From NCBI GenBank assembly GCA_030728545.1, contig JANQZQ010000028.1, forward strand, positions 1 to 7,792: a DNA stretch of 7,792 bases, written 5' to 3'. The translations under genes were made by a program, and so were the position numbers. Below, in pieces: positions 6,091 through 7,792 of the stretch. Source of the stretch: Ilumatobacteraceae bacterium (lineage in GTDB: Bacteria > Actinomycetota > Acidimicrobiia > Acidimicrobiales > Ilumatobacteraceae). The notes under the pieces are model-generated. The model did not search any database. It saw only the letters and a list, made by a program, of their open reading frames with translations, and was not told the origin of the DNA. Within the stretch, counting starts at the first letter, position 1. The number at the start of each line of letters is the position of its first letter.

Positions 6091-7680
6091 TTAGGCGAGA
6101 TGCAACAAGCCGTAGACGATGGACTCTTCGAGGGCCCGCCATGAGGCTTCGATGATGTTCGGCGACACACCGATGGTGGTCCACGTGCGATCGCCGTCGG
6201 TGGCGTCAATCAACACACGGGTCACGGCACCGGTCGCTGATGACGAATCCAAAATGCGCACTTTGTAGTCAGTGAGGTGCACGCGCGATAGCTGCGGAAA
6301 CTTCTTGGCCAAGCACGCTCGCAACGCAGTGTCGATTGCATTGACCGGGCCGTTGCCTTCGGCGGTGTGCACTTCGCGCTCTTCACCCATCCACACCTTG
6401 ACGGTGGCCTCGGTGGTGAACGAACCACTCGTTGACTCGTCGGTGATGACACGCATCGACTCCACATTGAAAAACTCTTGTTCCCATCCGGTGGCGCGAC
6501 GCATCAGCAACTCGAGTGAGGCATCAGCGGCTTCAAAGTGGTAGCCCTCAAACTCCAGCCGCTTCAATTCATCCAAGATGGTGCTGAGCACTGCCCCATC
6601 GGCTTGCAAGCCGAGCTCTTGTGCTTTCATTGCGATGGTGGCACGCCCGGCCATTTCTGACACCAAGAAACGTGTGCCGTTACCCACCAGGTCGGGCGAA
6701 ACGTGTTCGTAGGCGTCTTTGGCACGCACGATTGCCGAGACGTGCAAGCCCGCCTTGTGGGCGAATGCCGACATGCCCACATACGGCGCCTGCGGGTTGA
6801 GTGGGCGATTCAATACTTCGGCCACATGATTGCTCACTGCCGTCAAACGCTCGAGGCGACCCTCGGGCAAGCAGTCAAAGCCCATCTTGAGTTGCAGGTT
6901 TGGGATGATGGTGGTGAGGTTGGTATTGCCGGTGCGCTCGCCTAAACCGTTGAGTGTGCCTTGCACGTGGCGTGCACCTGCGCGCACCGCGGCGAGCGAG
7001 TTGGCCACCGCACAACCCGTGTCGTCGTGACAGTGGATACCGATGATGGCGTCGTTGCCAACATGGCGCACGACTTCGGCCACAGTTGCTTCAATTTCGT
7101 GGGGCAGCGAGCCACCGTTGGTGTCGCACAACACCAAGTGGGTCGCACCATTCACCACTGCTGCTTCGAGCACACGCAAGGTGAACTCTTTGTTGTGCTT
7201 GAAGCCATCAAAGAAGTGCTCGAGGTCAACCATCACCATGCGGCCATGGCCATCGAGAAATTTCACCGAGTCGGCCACCATCGCCACGCCTTCAACGAGC
7301 GTGGTTTGCAGGGCCGTTTCGACGTGATAATCCCAGCTCTTAGCCACAATGCACACCGCCTGGGTTTCGGCGTTGATCAAGTTGCGCAGCGTGGCATCGT
7401 CGTCAACCTTGCCGGCTGGGCGACGCGTGCTGCCAAAAGCCACCAACATCGACGTGGTCAATTTCAGTTCAGTCTTGGCGCGAGCAAAAAACTCTTCGTC
7501 TTTGGGGTTGGCACCCGGCCATCCGCCTTCGATGTAATGCACGCCCAGATGATCGAGTTGTTCAGCGATGCGCAGTTTGTCAACAACGCTGGCCGACACA
7601 CCTTCAACTTGCATGCCGTCGCGCAAGGTGGTGTCAAACACCTCAACTTGATTGGCAGGAAGCACGAAGCGGGCAGACAT
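6091..7680 (-). CDS. cimA: (R)-citramalate synthase CimA
   Basis: Protein of 529 residues, the usual length for this family. It condenses pyruvate and acetyl-CoA to (R)-citramalate, the first step of the threonine-independent route to 2-oxobutyrate and isoleucine. The DRE-TIM (HMGL-like) barrel occupies about residues 11-290. It shows FDTTLRDGMQVEG at 15-27 with catalytic R20 and metal ligand D21, YIEGGWPGANPKDEEFF at 49-65, metal-binding HCHDD at 216-220 and LNGLGERTGN at 243-252. HKAGLHVSAI follows at 308-317. GYHFEAADASLELL at 379-392 is characteristic of citramalate synthase rather than 2-isopropylmalate synthase. The C-terminal regulatory LeuA-dimer domain spans about 400-525 and in this family is the site of end-product feedback. 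The ATG at 7680 lies four bases after the stop of the upstream gene, so an operon is likely; no clear Shine-Dalgarno sequence is seen. A homocitrate or isopropylmalate synthase is a less likely alternative. Confidence 0.93.
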   Translation of the reverse strand: MSARFVLPANQVEVFDTTLRDGMQVEGVSASVVDKLRIAEQLDHLGVHYIEGGWPGANPKDEEFFARAKTELKLTTSMLVAFGSTRRPAGKVDDDATLRNLINAETQAVCIVAKSWDYHVETALQTTLVEGVAMVADSVKFLDGHGRMVMVDLEHFFDGFKHNKEFTLRVLEAAVVNGATHLVLCDTNGGSLPHEIEATVAEVVRHVGNDAIIGIHCHDDTGCAVANSLAAVRAGARHVQGTLNGLGERTGNTNLTTIIPNLQLKMGFDCLPEGRLERLTAVSNHVAEVLNRPLNPQAPYVGMSAFAHKAGLHVSAIVRAKDAYEHVSPDLVGNGTRFLVSEMAGRATIAMKAQELGLQADGAVLSTILDELKRLEFEGYHFEAADASLELLMRRATGWEQEFFNVESMRVITDESTSGSFTTEATVKVWMGEEREVHTAEGNGPVNAIDTALRACLAKKFPQLSRVHLTDYKVRILDSSSATGAVTRVLIDATDGDRTWTTIGVSPNIIEASWRALEESIVYGLLHLA

Positions 7681-7684
7681 GTTG

Positions 7685-7792
7685 CTAGTTCGCTAACTCA
7701 CACCAGTGGAGGTACTTCTTTTCTTGGCCACGTACGGCGCGGGCATACATTGCCGCAATGGCTCGCGTCTTTGGCCCCGGGCAAGGAATCTC
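7685..7792 (-). CDS. ilvE: Probable branched-chain amino acid aminotransferase, C-terminal end (5' truncated)
   Basis: The minus strand is open from the window edge to a TAG at 7685-7687 and gives 35 residues with EIPCPGPKTRAIAAMYARAV followed by RGQEKKYLHWCELAN. The pattern P-G-P-x-T, a helix with Y, then R-G and a terminal W is like the C-terminus of IlvE-type aminotransferases (class IV, PLP). These perform the last step in leucine, isoleucine and valine synthesis. The stop is only four bases before the cimA ATG, so both genes are probably co-transcribed, which fits a shared isoleucine pathway. Only the tail is present, so the identification is tentative. Confidence 0.6.
   Translation of the reverse strand, partial: EIPCPGPKTRAIAAMYARAVRGQEKKYLHWCELAN

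Noticed and set aside
1..7792. CRISPR array, tRNA, rRNA, insertion sequence or phage attachment site
   Set aside because: No regularly spaced repeats, tRNA-like arms, transposase motifs or flanking direct repeats were seen by eye. Nearly every base belongs to a recognised gene.

Overview
The window most likely comes from an actinobacterium. GC is roughly 60% by eye. It carries a DUF3039-type zinc-ribbon tail, an actinobacterial-type LexA operator (CGAAC-N4-GTTCG), an ImuA'/ImuB/DnaE2 mutasome and a citramalate synthase. The moderate GC and the style of the proteins suggest Acidimicrobiia (Ilumatobacter-like), but this is inference and was not checked against a database.

Layout: (1) 1-123 (+) is the 3' end of a DUF3039-like gene. 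It converges on dnaE2 with only 19 bases between the two stop codons, and a perfect 16-bp palindrome covers the junction. (2) 143-6025 (-) is a four-gene SOS mutagenesis cassette, transcribed leftwards in the order imuA', imuB, a NUDIX hydrolase and dnaE2. The genes overlap, abut or are separated by at most 19 bases. (3) 6026-6090 is a short intergenic region with a LexA box, a -10 element and a 12-bp palindrome. (4) 6091-7680 (-) is cimA (citramalate synthase), and 7685-7792 (-) is the 3' tail of a gene that resembles a branched-chain aminotransferase. Together these two look like an isoleucine-biosynthesis operon. No gene-free stretch exceeds 70 bases.

How the genes work together: after DNA damage, RecA-stimulated LexA self-cleavage should derepress two promoters. 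Both have the same geometry on the minus strand: a 14-bp SOS box at -27 to -14, a TATSGT -10 element at -12 to -7, and a GTG start codon exactly at +1. This predicts leaderless mRNAs. ImuB is a Y-family polymerase homologue without catalytic acidic residues. It keeps a clamp-binding motif and would bring the error-prone polymerase DnaE2 and the RecA-fold ImuA' to the sliding clamp for translesion synthesis.

Points that stand out are the NUDIX hydrolase embedded in the cassette, the dnaE2 SOS promoter written inside the last codons of that NUDIX gene, an apparent loss of the fingers region from ImuB, and loss of several metal-ligand histidines in the DnaE2 PHP domain.
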